Positions 1-12,131 of a DNA stretch of 64,000 nt are shown here, in pieces (the stretch's first letter is position 1; every line of letters starts with the position of its first letter). The translations under genes and the position numbers were made by a program. Location: assembly GCA_032622095.1 (NCBI GenBank), contig CP136069.1:181709122-181773121 (forward strand), read 5' to 3'. The stretch comes from Siphonodentalium dalli. Lineage: Eukaryota; Mollusca; Scaphopoda; Gadilida; Siphonodentaliidae. Below the pieces are notes generated by a model, which was not told where the DNA came from, did no database searches, and saw nothing but the letters and a program-made list of their open reading frames with translations.

Positions 1-890
1 CACCACATGAACACAAGCGCAGTAGTTTAGTTTACGCATTCAAGAAAAATTGACTGATTCGTGACTCGAACCAGAGTCCACCTCGTCTGTCCTACTGGTT
101 GGACCATCACCAAATCATCACCAAACAGCGATTGCTGTTAAGTTTCGTGCCTTGTTGTCGAGGACTACTTTCGGTATTACTAATATGTCCGGTTGTCATT
201 AGGGAATTGACTGACCTTTAGAGATATAGTTCAATTTGTCCAGCATGCGGGTTGAAACCTGTAGGTGGAAACAGCTGCCGAATTTACCAATGTATTAGTG
301 TCATATATTTAACGATGAACATTTATCATATCTCAGAAATATGTTGGACGTCTTTGCTGCTGACGTTTCTTTGTCGTGTAGGAACTGTTACAGCTCTTGG
401 TGTTTTCAATGCGAGGAGATTTTTCCGCGTCACGGCATTTGACAATAAATATGCCGACAACCACATCCTTGAAATCAGTTTCAAGAGCGCCGAGGAATTC
501 AAATGTGCACAGTCTTGTATGAAAACACCGGGTTGCCTCGCATTTGTAGTTGGCCCAAGCGATCTGACCTGCAGATTGTATGACGAGGTATTCACTTCAG
601 CATCGTCACTGTCGTCACAGGAGGGACTCGAGTATTACCGTGGGTCAAACAGTGAGTATTATACATGTATGCCATGGAGTGACGTGGCTAAATGGACTCA
701 ACTGTGATTGGGGTAGCCAATTTGGAACCAATTCTTGGACATTTCCAACCCCATGATCGACATCCAATAAAACGCGAAGTATGTCCATTTCAGTCCCAAC
801 ATTTGATCGAAAGTAGGGAGGAAATATGAGACTTTATGTCTTAAAAATACTAAATTTCAAACTAAATACTGGCGTTGGAAATCAAACTGT
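1..890 (+). repeat. Segmental duplication, copy 1 (PAN exon with flanks)
   Basis: This stretch aligns by eye with about 56770-57655, covering the 5' flank (the CTCGAACCAGAGTCCACCTCGTCTG region), exon 1 and the first ~240 bp of the intron. Conserved upstream sequence may include the promoter, but I see no clear TATA box or initiator. Confidence 0.7.
315..651 (+). CDS. Exon 1 of a secreted PAN/apple + C-type lectin-like gene
   Basis: First coding exon, 112 codons plus one base. The ATG at 315 is preferred over the in-frame ATG at 252 because the paralogous copy (57082) starts at the equivalent place and a hydrophobic signal peptide follows (about residues 9-29, WTSLLLTFLC then VGTVTALG). Residues 36-112 look like a PAN/apple domain: cysteines at 64, 68, 74 and 86 in a C-x3-C-x5-C-x11-C pattern, with the typical CLAFVV and CRLYDE blocks. 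The exon ends at a strong donor (CA|GTGAGT at 652) in phase 1, which joins in frame to the CTLD exon at 16868. PAN domains bind protein or carbohydrate; with a CTLD this suggests a secreted recognition protein, possibly in immunity or mucus. Assembly of the three exons is inferred from matching phases (777 nt in total), not from a transcript. Extra exons inside the long intron cannot be excluded. Confidence 0.75.
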
Positions 891-1775
891 CAGAAGAATA
901 TCAACCTATTTTGTGTGTGATATTATAAACGATTCTGTGTCAGGCATGAAATTTCCAACTGTTGAACACGTTGACCAAATTTGTGGGAGGGGCGATAACC
1001 CCCCCCCCCCCCCTCGCATCTTCACTGCATGTATGGCGTATGCTATTCTAGGGTTCCCAGTAATGATTACAAATGCGTTTATCAACCTTGAAATTTCCAT
1101 CTGCAGCCTTTGACCATTTAGGAGGGCGTCAGAGAACCCACAGTTTTCTATTTAATGCACATACATGTGCGTACATAATGGGTTTCTATATATCATTTAG
1201 CTGTATGACGGATCTGACTAGGCCTGTTGTAGCAACAAAACTATTTTCATCGGCATCATTTTGGACCCAGCCCATGTCCCACCTTATCCCTTATTTGACA
1301 CAATTTAAAAGCTTTTTTCACTAAGTTGTTTATTACGAACACCATTCCAAATGTACTTACATGTATATTTCCAATCCTTTATCTATTTTACAAGTCACTA
1401 AATATATGTACTATCGTATAATACCAATTAGTCTTCACAATTATTATTGAATATTGATAAAAATAAATGGCGCGAAACAAATCTATCCCAAATTTGCTTC
1501 AATCATATTAAAATAGCTAATTTATTCTTTGAAACAAACTATGCATAAACATGTCTAAATACCATATCAAACCCCAACATAATTTTGAGCGTGTTGTCTG
1601 GTGCTATTGTTGTAAAATCCGATGTCAAAACCAGGTGAATTCCAGATCCATTCCTTGGGTGTGAAATGGTATTGTAAGACAATGCTGATAAACGGGTCTT
1701 GGCGCCTTCGGGTATGACTGTATTGACAATACCGTACTCGATGAAACATTTGTAGAAATGAAACACGGACATTAA

Positions 1776-2294
1776 AGATACGAGCGGCGTTGGCGGTGGG
1801 TATGCTGTTAAAATATTCAGCTCCGTCAAAAAACCGCCATAAACAGAAATAATTGTAAAACATAGACAGACGTGGTTCTTATACCAATCAGAAATATGGC
1901 ATAAACAGTATGCTATTGTCAAATGTGTTTCCTTGGTTATCTAAACAAAAGCAAAAAACGTGACAGAACCTGGCTTTTGTTTAGATCCGTATATGGTAAA
2001 CATAAAGAGCGTTATTTGTTACTGTTTTCCTGATATGGAAATAATAAAGAGCGTTTATATCATTTGTGTGTGATTAACCAATAGCATTGCGCTGTTATGT
2101 AAACAAAAGCAAAACTTCTGTAACAGGAACAGGTTCTTCATTACGTACACCATCGTACGTCTTGACGACAATCTACTATTTACGCGCTGATTATGTTTGG
2201 CATATCAACATAACTATATCTATTTTAATATTCCTTCCGTTGATGGCGATTTGAACACATATGAATATTTCTGCAACGAACGCCGTCCGTGCCT
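1776..2294. mobile_element. TTAA-flanked MITE (family M1), copy 1
   Basis: Flanked by TTAA at 1772-1775 and 2295-2298. The terminal inverted repeats are related: AGATACGAGCGGCGTT at the left and the complement of AACGCCGTCCGTGCCT at the right. The interior matches the element at 39942-40433 in opposite orientation (shared blocks GGCGGTGGGTATGCTGT, AAAACCGCCATAAACAG and AAAGAGCGTT). TTAA targets are typical of piggyBac-type transposases. There is no coding capacity. Confidence 0.65.
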
Positions 2295-2570
2295 TTAAAA
2301 CTAACAGGTTTTGTACCACCGCGGTCGAATATCAAGCCCACGTGCAACTACAGCAGTCCGGTGCTACGCGATGCGTGATCAGTTGCGACAAGCCAATCAA
2401 AAACGCTGAAAATCCGTCCCGACGTAGTCAATGGATAAGCAGATGTTTTGAGTGACAGGTGTCTCAAATTCACGTGTTTTTCGTCGGAAATAGTCTCAAT
2501 GTTGTACGCTCGTTATATTTCTAACTTCTATTTTTGGTGGTTCTCTCGTGAAATGACGTTTTAACTTATA

Positions 2571-2724
2571 AGAACTAACTCTTGTTTCGATTAAGGTTAT
2601 GTGCTATAACCGAAAAGTTTGAAGGTACATTTTCTATAACTGCGCTACGCTGGTATATAATTTATCTTCAGACTTTTAGGTTATAACTCCATTATAACCT
2701 TATTCGAAACAAGAGTTAGTTTTT
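2571..2724. mobile_element. Small foldback/MITE with ~45-bp inverted repeats
   Basis: The left arm begins GAACTAACTCTTGTTTCGAT and the right arm ends with its near complement, ATTCGAAACAAGAGTTAGTT. The arms continue through the AAGGTTAT...ATAACC block. The ~60 bp between them is unique. I could not define a target duplication. Confidence 0.6.
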
Positions 2725-2967
2725 AACTATTCTGCATGCTAATGAACGAACCACTCGTTCGGACTCCTTGGTCGTTCGGATTAAGTGGGTCCATTGTGTC
2801 AGGTATGAAATTTTCATTGAACATTTTGATATATTAAGATGTGCGGGATAGACACGCCCCCCTCCCGAGAGTCAAATATATCGACCTAATTTGATCCACG
2901 GAACCACGCATGAAAGTAAAAAAAATGAACATTACTAAGTAAAATGTGACCGTTCAAGCTACTAGCG

Positions 2968-3050
2968 AGTTTGCGATTTCAAACCGGTACGGGTACGGGT
3001 ACGCGTAATGGTAGCTACCCGTACCGGTACACGTTTTGTAATCGCAAACT
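2968..3050. repeat. Imperfect hairpin with GTACGG repeats
   Basis: AGTTTGCGATT at 2968 is answered by AATCGCAAACT ending at 3050, and the interior CCGGTACGGGTA pairs with TACCCGTACCGG. It lies just outside the hAT element. Confidence 0.5.
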
Positions 3051-3080
3051 GTTTTACGGGTAGAATTCATCACATCGACT

Positions 3081-4123
3081 CAGGGGGGGGGGGCGGAGCC
3101 GGGGGGGGGGGGGGGCACAGGGGGCACGTGCCCCCCACTTCCCCCCAATTATGGGTACATTTACTACATAATCTTCCAATACTAAATACATTGGAGAAAA
3201 TAATTTTTGATTCCCAAGAAAACATTCCATTAGTAGACAAAATTATGTTTAATCTTGTCAGTTATGCCACTATGGCTAGCAAGATAGATAGTTAATCCCT
3301 GGTCAGTATTGACACTGTGTCTAAGTAATTGCCCTCTGGGAATTTAACTACAGACTTTGAGTTCTTTATAGAGCTCAGGTCTTCTGGGGGCACCGTCATA
3401 TCCATGTCTTGGATGCAGCAGTTTGTCTAATTAAAATCACATTCATCATACCAATTTAAATTTGAGTGTCTTCAAAAAAAGTGCAAACCTGGGGCTTGGC
3501 AGGTATACAATTTCATGCCAAGGTGGTCAAACTCCTGATATGAGATCACTTGCTACATGTATATACAATATCAGTTGATGCTGAGTATTCATTGGAATAT
3601 CTTGACTATGATTATTTATCAACTCAGCTAATTCGTAATTACCGAGAAATAAGAAGAGTTAGAGTAATTATTTTCTACATGAAGTTTACTGTGTACATGC
3701 AAGTGTTTGTGTACATGTATATTATAGTGTTATTTAATATTCAAAGTTACTTGTGATTATTGTTTCTTCGATGTCAACATATGCGCATGTGTCGTATGTG
3801 GAGTGAATTGGATTATACAGTATAGTGTATACTAATTTCATCATAACATTTATGACAAAGGACGCAGGTTTTAGAAGTTGTATCAACGTCATATGTCATC
3901 TTTCACACATTGGCTGCAAAAATAAGTGAGTAGCAGAGTAGCATCATTTAAATTCTTTCTTATTTTCTACCTCCATAATGGTACATGTTGTAGCCACGAA
4001 TAACATCATACTAAACAATCTTTGCATTGGCGCATATTGGAACAGTTTTCAATTCATTCATGTAGTACATTGTATTTAAAAAAAATGGTGCCCCCCACAT
4101 TTTTGTCGCTTCCGCCGCCCCTG
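3081..4123. mobile_element. Non-autonomous hAT-type element with 8-bp TSD
   Basis: An exact 8-bp duplication, CATCGACT, lies at 3073-3080 and 4124-4131. The element starts CAGGGG and ends CCCCTG; the ends extend as CAGGGG..GGCGGAGCC and GGCGGCGGAAGC (reading inward), with a GGGGGGCAC block on each side. CAGGGGCGGA-type ends and 8-bp duplications are hallmarks of the hAT superfamily. I see no transposase reading frame in the ~1.04 kb. The left end has been expanded by two poly-G runs (3083-3093 and 3101-3115). Confidence 0.8.
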
Positions 4124-4131
4124 CATCGACT

Positions 4132-7100
4132 GGTAATGTATGATGAGCCAACTGCAACAAAAAAGCTATTGTGATATAGATTGCTAATCGCTTTATTGGC
4201 CGATGTTATACTTAGCGTTATAGATTGCCGTAAATTTGTATTTAGATTAGATGGGCACCAGGATAATCAGTTACTTTCATCAAGGACGAGGCAGCAGTTG
4301 GAAGGGGGTTGTGCTTTTCTTTCACTTATCTTGGTAACATTTAAAACAGTTGGATTCTACAAGTCATAGACCGATCGAGTGTTGACTATAAATCGGTTGG
4401 AATTTTTAGACTTAGAAAATAGATTATGATATCACAAATATATAATTACGTTACAGTTAAATTTTCCAACCAATATTCGATGTAAAATGTATTGTTTAAG
4501 ACCCAGGGTCTAACAATGTACTACGCGTACTTTTGTCCCTCATTTTAGTTGGGGAATATTAAGTCATATTAAAGATGCATAATCCGAATTAACGCTCCAA
4601 AGTTACAATTTCTTTGGCTTCGGGGGGGGGGGGGGGGGGGTGGGTATTTTTTTTTTATTCGAGTCGAAGGAACCCACATATCAAAGCTCAGTGTGATCAG
4701 ATATCGATTTTTGAAGTTTGTTATTTCTTGAAATGTGTAATTATCTGTGTAGAAAAGAGTCATCATACTGACGGTCTCGGACAAATTTGGCGAAGATGGG
4801 TAACTCTAAAATCAAGTGGTAATACGGCCAAATTTCGTGATAATACGGCCATATTTCGTTGAACAACATGTTGATAAATAACACATTTTGGGAAATGTTA
4901 TACCATAGTTGAAGCGGTTAGCATTATTTGTTTTGTAATTAATGGATTCTGATAACAAAGGCGTATTTTGAAGAAATGTTGTTGTTGTAACTCGATGGGG
5001 ACCGTCTGGTCGGATTAAGTACCTTTAAGTAACATTGGTTTGGAATCTTTAAACAGATCGAAGGGTCGGCCCGTCAGGACAAGGGAATATTTATCCCAAG
5101 AATTGGGATTTTTGTCGGGATCTAAACCCGGAGGTATATAGGTTGATAAATTAAACTTAATTTGTAACAATAAAATGTGTTAAAATGTAGTCTGTTTATT
5201 ATATTGATTGAATAAAGAGCGTTTGCTTCACTTCTGTGTGAAACACAGAAAACAGCTGAAACTCGCTCTGATTATGCTTAGATTTTGTGGAGTATGTATA
5301 GGTATTTCGTGACTTTAGCGACCTGTATTACCCCCAATACAATATACACCAGTATTGTGGTTCAAATGCGCCATGTCCGTTCAGATGTTAAATATATATT
5401 AAAATGAGAAGTCAGTCCCCACCTACATACGATAAAGTAACTAAACGGTTGTATTCAAATTTGCAATACATGGATAAATCCACGATATATTGATGCCCTT
5501 GTTCAATGGGTTGAGACAGGGACGTGGCGACAGAGGTGTCTCATCTCCCAACTTTGGTCAAATGTTCAACATTGGAAATTTCGTATACCTGACACAACAT
5601 TTGTTGAACAACAATAGGTTGAAATTGTTCTCATAGTTTGATTTTTCAACAATTTATTAATGGATAATTTGTAGTTTTTAGACCAACATTTGCATATTTT
5701 CCTTTTTTTTTTGGTCAACAATTTGGACTGAAATGGCTATCAGAAACTTTTGGAAATTTTCCAACTTTGGGAGGGGGGGGGTGGGGGGGGGGTGTCAGGT
5801 TGGTAGCTTGATGCCAGTCTGGATGCTAGGATTTAGCAAATTCCATGACCAATTTCAAAAAATTATCACACCGTGCCGAGCCACGGTCGATCGCGTGTGT
5901 CCCGGTCCCTCCCCAGTGGTCAGTCAGAAACTGATATTTAATTTAAGAAACAAAAATCGGGGTGGATTTGCATGGCGTTAGACCACTAGATATTAAGATA
6001 TTAGGATTTTTCAGGCTCAGGTCTGCACATTTTTGTGTACTGCATGGTCGGCCCAGTGGATTATATATATGCCCACCCGGGCAAGTGACAAAAAGACTAC
6101 TGATTCATTTAGAATATGCTACTATCCGAGCGGTTGTGAGGAACCAGTTGGGGAAAAATCAAAGCCCAGCGGGGCGGGGGGGGGGGGGACTACAAATGGA
6201 ATTACGCACAAACATGTAAATTTGATATGGTTCAAGGGGTGTAGTTAGAAATTCTAAGGTGGGCACCCTTCCTCACGCGGAGACCATTTATAGCCACCTC
6301 CGCAATGGGTCGAGACTGCGTCTATTAACACAACCTGTCACTAATGCAGTGAACAATGTTAATAGTGAAAAGATCGGCCTTCCGTATTTATCTAAGTGCT
6401 AGAAGCCGCCTCGATAATTTGAACATAAAACCTGGGTTTAAATGACAACATTATACATGGTATTTGCCCATGAAATCTTCAATAAATAGGTTAACGCATA
6501 TAGCTGACTGGAATTTCATTGAATTTATGAACCTTTGAGTGAGAAAATCGTAGGTGAAATGTTACCGGTCAATTTGACACATCTACCCGTTCCAAATCGC
6601 TATCGCTTTATGCGCTGCATTGAAAGTACCCAAGTTACCGTGACGATGTTCACCGAATCACCCGTACCCGTTCCCGTCGGACGGGTATCTCAAACTCGCT
6701 ACTATGTATACACGTATACAGTAAACCCCCAATTGATATATCATAAAAGGCCGCAAGCATTCGCCTCGTCTGTAATATTGATCCACAGGCTTTAACGGTG
6801 GACCGATGCACTGGTGCGACGGTTTCTTCTCCATTGATAAAGACTTCAGCAAATTGATCAAACTTTCATGAAAACGAGCAAAGGTGGAACATTGTCTTGC
6901 AGCGAAAGCCCGAGTTATTTATTTATGTGTAAATCGATGGTCAAAAGAAGATTGGTATCCTCCGAGTTGCTCGTATTGTTCCTTTAGCCGCGACGCATTT
7001 GGGGGTTTAATTAAAGTGTTTCCAGTGTAATTAATGTAAATTGGGTTGCATTGTTCTAACGTGAATGTTCAATATAACGTTAAGCCCAGAACATAGTTCG

Positions 7101-7380
7101 AATAATGTATAGAATAGAATTTATTAGCAAGAAACATCCATATATAAGGACAGGTTGCTGATAATACATAATGAATAAACAATCAAATAGCAAACATGGC
7201 GAAAAGTAGTACTAAAGCGTTCGAAATAATAATACAAATGAAAATGATCAAACCCACCCGCGCAATCTACTACGGAATGCTTACAGCTGTGCTGCGACTG
7301 TAAATACAGTTACTGCCGGAGGACATTGGTATCCAATAACCGTAATCCAATTAGATGTCGTTGTAATGTATGTGCATAAA
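4132..7380. other. Intronic DNA, no gene recognised
   Basis: AT-rich DNA with poly-G tracts at 4622, 5768 and 6175 and fragments of dispersed repeats. About 5205-5290 carries the AATAAAGAGCGTTTGCTTCA motif of MITE family M1. Around 5560-5610 is an inverted match to the TGTGTCAGGYATGAAATTTC repeat also seen near 935, 2795 and 55480. Open frames here are short and run through G tracts. No coding signal was found. Confidence 0.6.
4622..4640 (+). repeat. Poly-G tract (19 G)
   Basis: One of more than ten long G or C runs in the window. Others are at 999-1013 (C), 5768-5792, 6175-6188, 18000-18006 (C), 45444-45466, 46090-46099, 46144-46153, 46217-46229 (C), 49036-49047 and 58806-58816. Confidence 0.9.
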
Positions 7381-7414
7381 GGAGCGATGTCACCATCTGC
7401 AGAAAAACAAATAT

Positions 7415-7672
7415 ATATATTCGTATCCGGGGCAAGATACATTCACATAGCAAATTTCAAGTCGATAGCTCCACCCGTTTCCGAGATCTCGTCTGCGCAT
7501 GCGCTGCACGGGGCGTTCGCGCGGGGGGGGTCGTTAATACGACAACGACGACCGCCTGGTCAAACTACACACCACGTACCAAGTTTCGTCCCGATCGGTT
7601 GAGAATCGTAGATTTGTATAAATGACAGACATACAGACAGACATACAGACAAACAGAGGTCTTCAAAATATA
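7415..7672 (-). mobile_element. Helitron-like element, family A, 5' part (minus)
   Basis: It holds the 5' terminal TCTTCAAAATATATA, an ACAG microsatellite, the fixed CTACGATTCTC region and about one 122-bp core monomer. It is truncated on the left. It meets the next element head to head at 7672. Confidence 0.7.
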
Positions 7673-8044
7673 TATATATTTTGAAGACCCCTGTCTGTTT
7701 GTTTGTTTGTTTGTCTGTATGTCTGTCATTTATACAAATCTACGATTCTCGACCGATCGGGACGAAACTTGGTACGTGTGTGTAGTTTGACCAGACGGTC
7801 GACCTTGTCGTATTGGACGAAACGGGGGTGGAGCTATCGACTTGAAATTTGCTATGTGAATGTATCTTGCCCCGGATACGAATTTTATCGGGTCGCCGAG
7901 CCCGTGCGACACCAGGTTCGCGCATGCGCAGACCAGATCTCGGAAACGGGCAGAGCTATCGACTTGAAATTTGTTTTTTTAATAGCCCGGACAACGTCGG
8001 GCTGAGTAGAGCTATCGACTTGAAACGTCGGGCTCATCGGCTAG
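7673..8044 (+). mobile_element. Helitron-like element, family A (plus)
   Basis: It runs from TATTTTGAAGACCCCTGTCTG through a (TTTG/TCTG) microsatellite and core repeat to the CGTCGGGCTCATCGGCTAG 3' end. A ~35-bp internal duplication lies next to the terminal hairpin (7985-8030). The CTAG end is followed at once by a long (AT)n tract. Confidence 0.75.
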
Positions 8045-8068
8045 TATATATATATATAATATATATAT

Positions 8069-8134
<66 letters not shown>

Positions 8135-8140
8135 TATAGT
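8045..8140. repeat. (AT)n microsatellite
   Basis: Almost pure alternating AT. A second AT run at 9052-9074 brackets the segment between the family A and family B elements. Confidence 0.95.
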
Positions 8141-9051
8141 GTTGATATCTTTAGCCGTATGTACCCGACGAAGGCTGTATAGCCGAAAGCTAGTACGACA
8201 TTAAAGATTTGATGGGTCTTTAATTGGTGTTATCATATTGATAAGAACTTCCTATATATATATATACACATGGAACACGAACACAGTGCTATGTACCAAG
8301 GCGGGGACATATAACGTTCAGACATTAGAATGATTTGATAATTTATTCATACAGTTCAATAATAGGTTTCTGGTCGTCGGCATGACGTCTCCTAGTTGGG
8401 TTCGTCTTCCTGTCGTCTGCATGTATCGTTGGCCTCTTGTGTCGTCATTGGTTGAGTTCGTCTTCCTGTCGTCTACGTGATTCGTTGGCCGCGTTGGGTC
8501 GTTGGTTTCTAGCTGTCGTTGTGTGCGCCTTGTCTTTGATACATCAGGGGTACGTTGTTCAGAAGTACAAGCATTTTAGCTTACCTGTGATGACTGCTGG
8601 AGGTCTCAGGTGATACTGATTTTGCTGTGAATTGTCGGTTCTTTTATACAGTTTTCCGTCGTGGCGTGCCCAGGGCATTTGTGTCGAGTGATCGGCCAAG
8701 TAGGTACGACATCGGACAAGCAGGTCTTATCTTCCCGATTCCATCTACAGATTGCCACGAGTGACAAGTCTGTCTATCGTATTTTACTGACCATCTTCGG
8801 GCGCCCTTCTCGCGTGATCAACCGCGCGTTGTATCTAGCGATTCCTTATGTAGATTGACCAGCCGGTCGTACTTTACTTACATATATAGCTATTAATCGA
8901 CCCCATCTACTGGTAAGTATGCATGGCAATGTGCATGTGTAATTTTGAGTGGCTTCTTGTGTATTGGCACAGTTATTGCATGGATATGCATTATATATGT
9001 TTGTGAACTTGTATATGTGTTGTATAACTCGTCACTAATGGAGGAAAATAA
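8141..9051 (+). mobile_element. Unclassified element; possible Penelope-like terminus
   Basis: The segment CCCGACGAAGGCTGTATAGC then CGAAAGCTAGTACGAC at 8163-8205 has the form seen at ends of Penelope-like elements, where hammerhead-ribozyme-like cores (CUGANGA - stem II - GAAA) occur. Here the core would read CCGACGA, an AGGCT/AGCC stem, then GAAA; the U4 position is C. Downstream lie two copies of a GTTCGTCTTCCTGTCGTCT block (8399 and 8457) and an AATAAA before the terminal AT run. I see no reverse transcriptase. The assignment is tentative. Confidence 0.3.
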
Positions 9052-9074
9052 AGATATATATATATATATATATA

Positions 9075-9816
9075 CTAGAAGGTGACCCGACTTCGTCCGG
9101 GCTTTGACCTTGAATTGTCCATTTTAAAGGTCAAGGTCAAATGGGTTCACGATTTGATCAGTCCAAAATACTGCACGGACAAAAGTACCCGACAAACGTG
9201 CCCGTCGAAATCCATCCGGTTTTACCAGATTTGACCTTGAATTGATCATTTAGAAGGTCAAGGTGAGGTCGGGGTCACGATTCGACCCGTCCAAAACACT
9301 AAATGGACAAAAGTAACCCCATGAATCAAATTTCGTCGAAATCCAATCAAAATTGGCGATTTGACCCGATTTCAAGGTCAAGGTCACGCCGCAAAGGGCA
9401 AATTAATGAGCCTATGCCACTCCCCGGCCGAAAATACCCCACATACCAAGTTTCATCGAAATCCCGTGATATTCGGGCGTTTGACCTTGAAATGACCCTA
9501 TTTCATTTCAAGGTCAAGGTCACGTCGCACAGGCAAATTAATAGGCTCATGTCACCCCTCGGCCGAAAATACCCCCACATACCAATTTTCATATAAATCC
9601 CGAGATATTCGGGCGTTTGACCTTGAAATTTCCCGATTTCAAGGTCAATGTCACGTCGCACGGACAAATTAATAGGCCCATGCCAGTTATCGGCCGAAAA
9701 TACCCCCACATACCAAGTTTCATCGAAATCGGTTCGGCCGTTTTCGAGTCAATCGCGAACACACAGACACACAGACAGACACACAGACAGACAGATCTTC
9801 CAAAATATATAATAGA
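9075..9816 (-). mobile_element. Helitron-like element, family B, copy B1 (minus)
   Basis: Read on the minus strand it starts at TCTATTATATATTTTGGAAG, has a TCTGTGTGT microsatellite, then degenerate ~125-bp repeats each containing TGACCTTGA/TCAAGGTCA, and ends with the hairpin CCCGGACGAAGTCGGG, TCACCTT and CTAG at 9075. The open frames crossing it are repeat translations. Confidence 0.75.
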
Positions 9817-10430
9817 CTAGCCGATGAGCCCGACGTTGTCCGGGCTATTCAAAAACCAAATTTCAAGTCGATAGCTCTACCCAGCCCGACGTTGTCCGGG
9901 CTATTCAAAAACCCAATGAGCCCGACGTTGTCCGGGCTATTCATCCTGGCTATTCAAAAACCAAATTTCAAGTCGATCGCTCTACCTGTTTCCGAGATCT
10001 GGTCTGCGCATGCGCGAAGCTGGCGTCGCACGGGCTCGACGACCCGATAAAATTCGTATCCGGGGCAAGATACATTCACATACCAAATTTCAAGTCGATA
10101 GCTCCACCCGTTTCCGATATCTCGTCTGCGCATGCGCGAATCTGGTGTCGCACGGGCTCGGCGACCCGATAAATTCGCATCCGGGGCAAGATACATTCAC
10201 ATAGCAAATTTCAAGTCGATAGCTCCACCCGTTTCCGATATCTCGTCTGCGCATGCGCGAAGCGGGCGCCGCACGGAGTCGCCAATACGACAACGACGAC
10301 CGCCTGTTCAAACTACACTCACGTACCAAGTTTCGTCCCGATCGGTCAAGAATCGTATATTTGTATTAATGACAGACAGACAGACAAACAAACATACATA
10401 CAGACATAGGTCTTCAAAATATATATGAGA
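9817..10430 (-). mobile_element. Helitron-like element, family A, copy A1 (minus)
   Basis: The CTAG end abuts B1. The terminal hairpin motif CCCGACGTTGTCCGGG occurs twice (near 9850 and 9890) with a third partial copy near 9920, so the 3' end has been reduplicated. About three 122-bp core monomers follow, then the microsatellite and the 5' end. Confidence 0.75.
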
Positions 10431-10987
10431 CTAGCCGATAAGCCCGACGTTGTCCGGGCTATTCAAAAACCAAATTTCAAGTCGATAGCTCTACCCAGCC
10501 CGAAATTTCAAGTCGATAGCTCTGCCCGTTTCCGAGATCTGGTCTGCGCATGCGCGAAGCTGGCGTCGCACGGGCTCGGCAACCCGATAAAATTCGTATC
10601 CGGGGCAAGATACATTCACATAGCAAATTTCAAGTCGATAGCTCCACCCGTTTCCGAGATCTCGTCTGCGCATGCGCGAAGCTGGTGTCGCACGGACTCG
10701 GCGACCCGATAAAATTCGTATCCGGGGCAAGATACATTCACATAGCAAATTTCAAGTCGATAGCTCCACCCGTTTCCGAGATCTCGTCTGCGCATGCGCG
10801 AAGCGGGCGCCGCACGGGCTCGCCAATACGACAACGTTCACCGCCTGGTCAAACTACACACACGTACCAAGTTTCGTCCCGATCGGTCGAGAATCGTAGA
10901 TTTGTATAAATGACAGACAGACAGACAGACAAACAAACAAACAAACATACATACATAGAGACAGAGGTCTTCAAAATATATATGAGA
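10431..10987 (-). mobile_element. Helitron-like element, family A, copy A2 (minus)
   Basis: CTAG at 10431-10434, terminal hairpin, three core monomers (GCGCATGCGC palindromes near 10548, 10669 and 10791), ACAG/CAAA microsatellite, 5' end at 10987. Confidence 0.8.
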
Positions 10988-11615
10988 CTAGCCGATGAGC
11001 CCGACGTTGTCCGGGCTATTAAAAAACCAAATTTCAAGTCGATAGCTCCACCCGTTTCCGAGATCTGGTCTGCGCATGCGCGAAGCTGACGTCGCACAGG
11101 CACGGCGACCCGATAAAATTCGTATCCGGGGCAAGATACATTCACATACCAAATTTCAAGTCGATAGCTCCACCCGTTTCCGAGATCTCGTCTGCGCATG
11201 CGCGAAGCTGGCTTCGCACGGGCTCGGCGACTCGATAACATTCGTATCCGGGGCAAGATACATTCACATAGCAAATTTCAAGTCGATAGCTCCACCCGTT
11301 TCCGAGATCTCGTCTGCGCATGCGCGAAGATGGCGTCGCACGGGCTCGGCGACCCGATAAAATTCGTATCCGGGGCAAGATACATTCACATAGCAAATTT
11401 CAAGTCGATAGCTCCACCCGTTCCCGAGATCTCGTCTGCGCATGCGCGAAGCGGGCGCCGCACGGGCTCGCCAATACGACAACGTCCACCGCCTGGTCAA
11501 ACTACACACACGTACCAAGTTTCGTCCTGATCGGTCGATAATCGTAGATTTGTATTAATGACAGACAAACAAACAAACATACATACAGACAGAGGTCTTC
11601 AAAATATATATGAGA
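10988..11615 (-). mobile_element. Helitron-like element, family A, copy A3 (minus)
   Basis: Four core monomers. Private variants include GACGTCGCACAGGCACGG (about 11089), TCGATAACATTCG (about 11231) and GAAGATGGCG (about 11326). All three recur, reverse-complemented, in A3' at 12853-13488. Confidence 0.85.
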
Positions 11616-12065
11616 CCAGCCGATGAGCCCGACGTTGTCCGGGCTATTCAAAAACAAAATTTCAAGTCGATAGCTCTACCCGTTTCCGAGATCTGGTCTG
11701 CGCATGCGCGAAGCTGGCGTCGCACGGGCTCGGCGACCCGATAAAATGCGTATCCGGGGCAAGATACATTCACATAGCAAATTTCAAGTCGATAGCTCCA
11801 CCCGTTTCCGAAATCTCGTCTGCGCATGCGCGAAGCTGGCGTCGCACGGGCTCGGCGACCCGATAAAATTCGTATCCGGGGCAAGATACATTCACATAGC
11901 AAATTTCAAGTCGATACCTCCACCCGTTTCCGAGATCTCGTCTGCGCATGCGCGAAGCTGGTGTCACATGGGCTCGCCAATACGACAACGTCCACCGCCT
12001 GGTCAAACTACACACACGTACCAAGTTTCGTCCCGATCGGTCGAGAATCGTAGATTTGTATAAAT

Positions 12066-12097
<32 letters not shown>

Positions 12098-12131
12098 AAC
12101 ATACAGACAGAGGTCTTCAAAATATATATGA
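11616..12131 (-). mobile_element. Helitron-like element, family A, copy A4 (minus)
   Basis: The terminal CTAG is mutated to CCAG. Three core monomers; the first holds the private variant GATAAAATGCGTATCC, mirrored in A4'. Its 5' end faces the palindrome centre. Confidence 0.8.

Noticed and set aside
8045-8140. Origin or regulatory AT tract
   Set aside because: A simple (AT)n run at an element boundary; microsatellite growth is the plain explanation.
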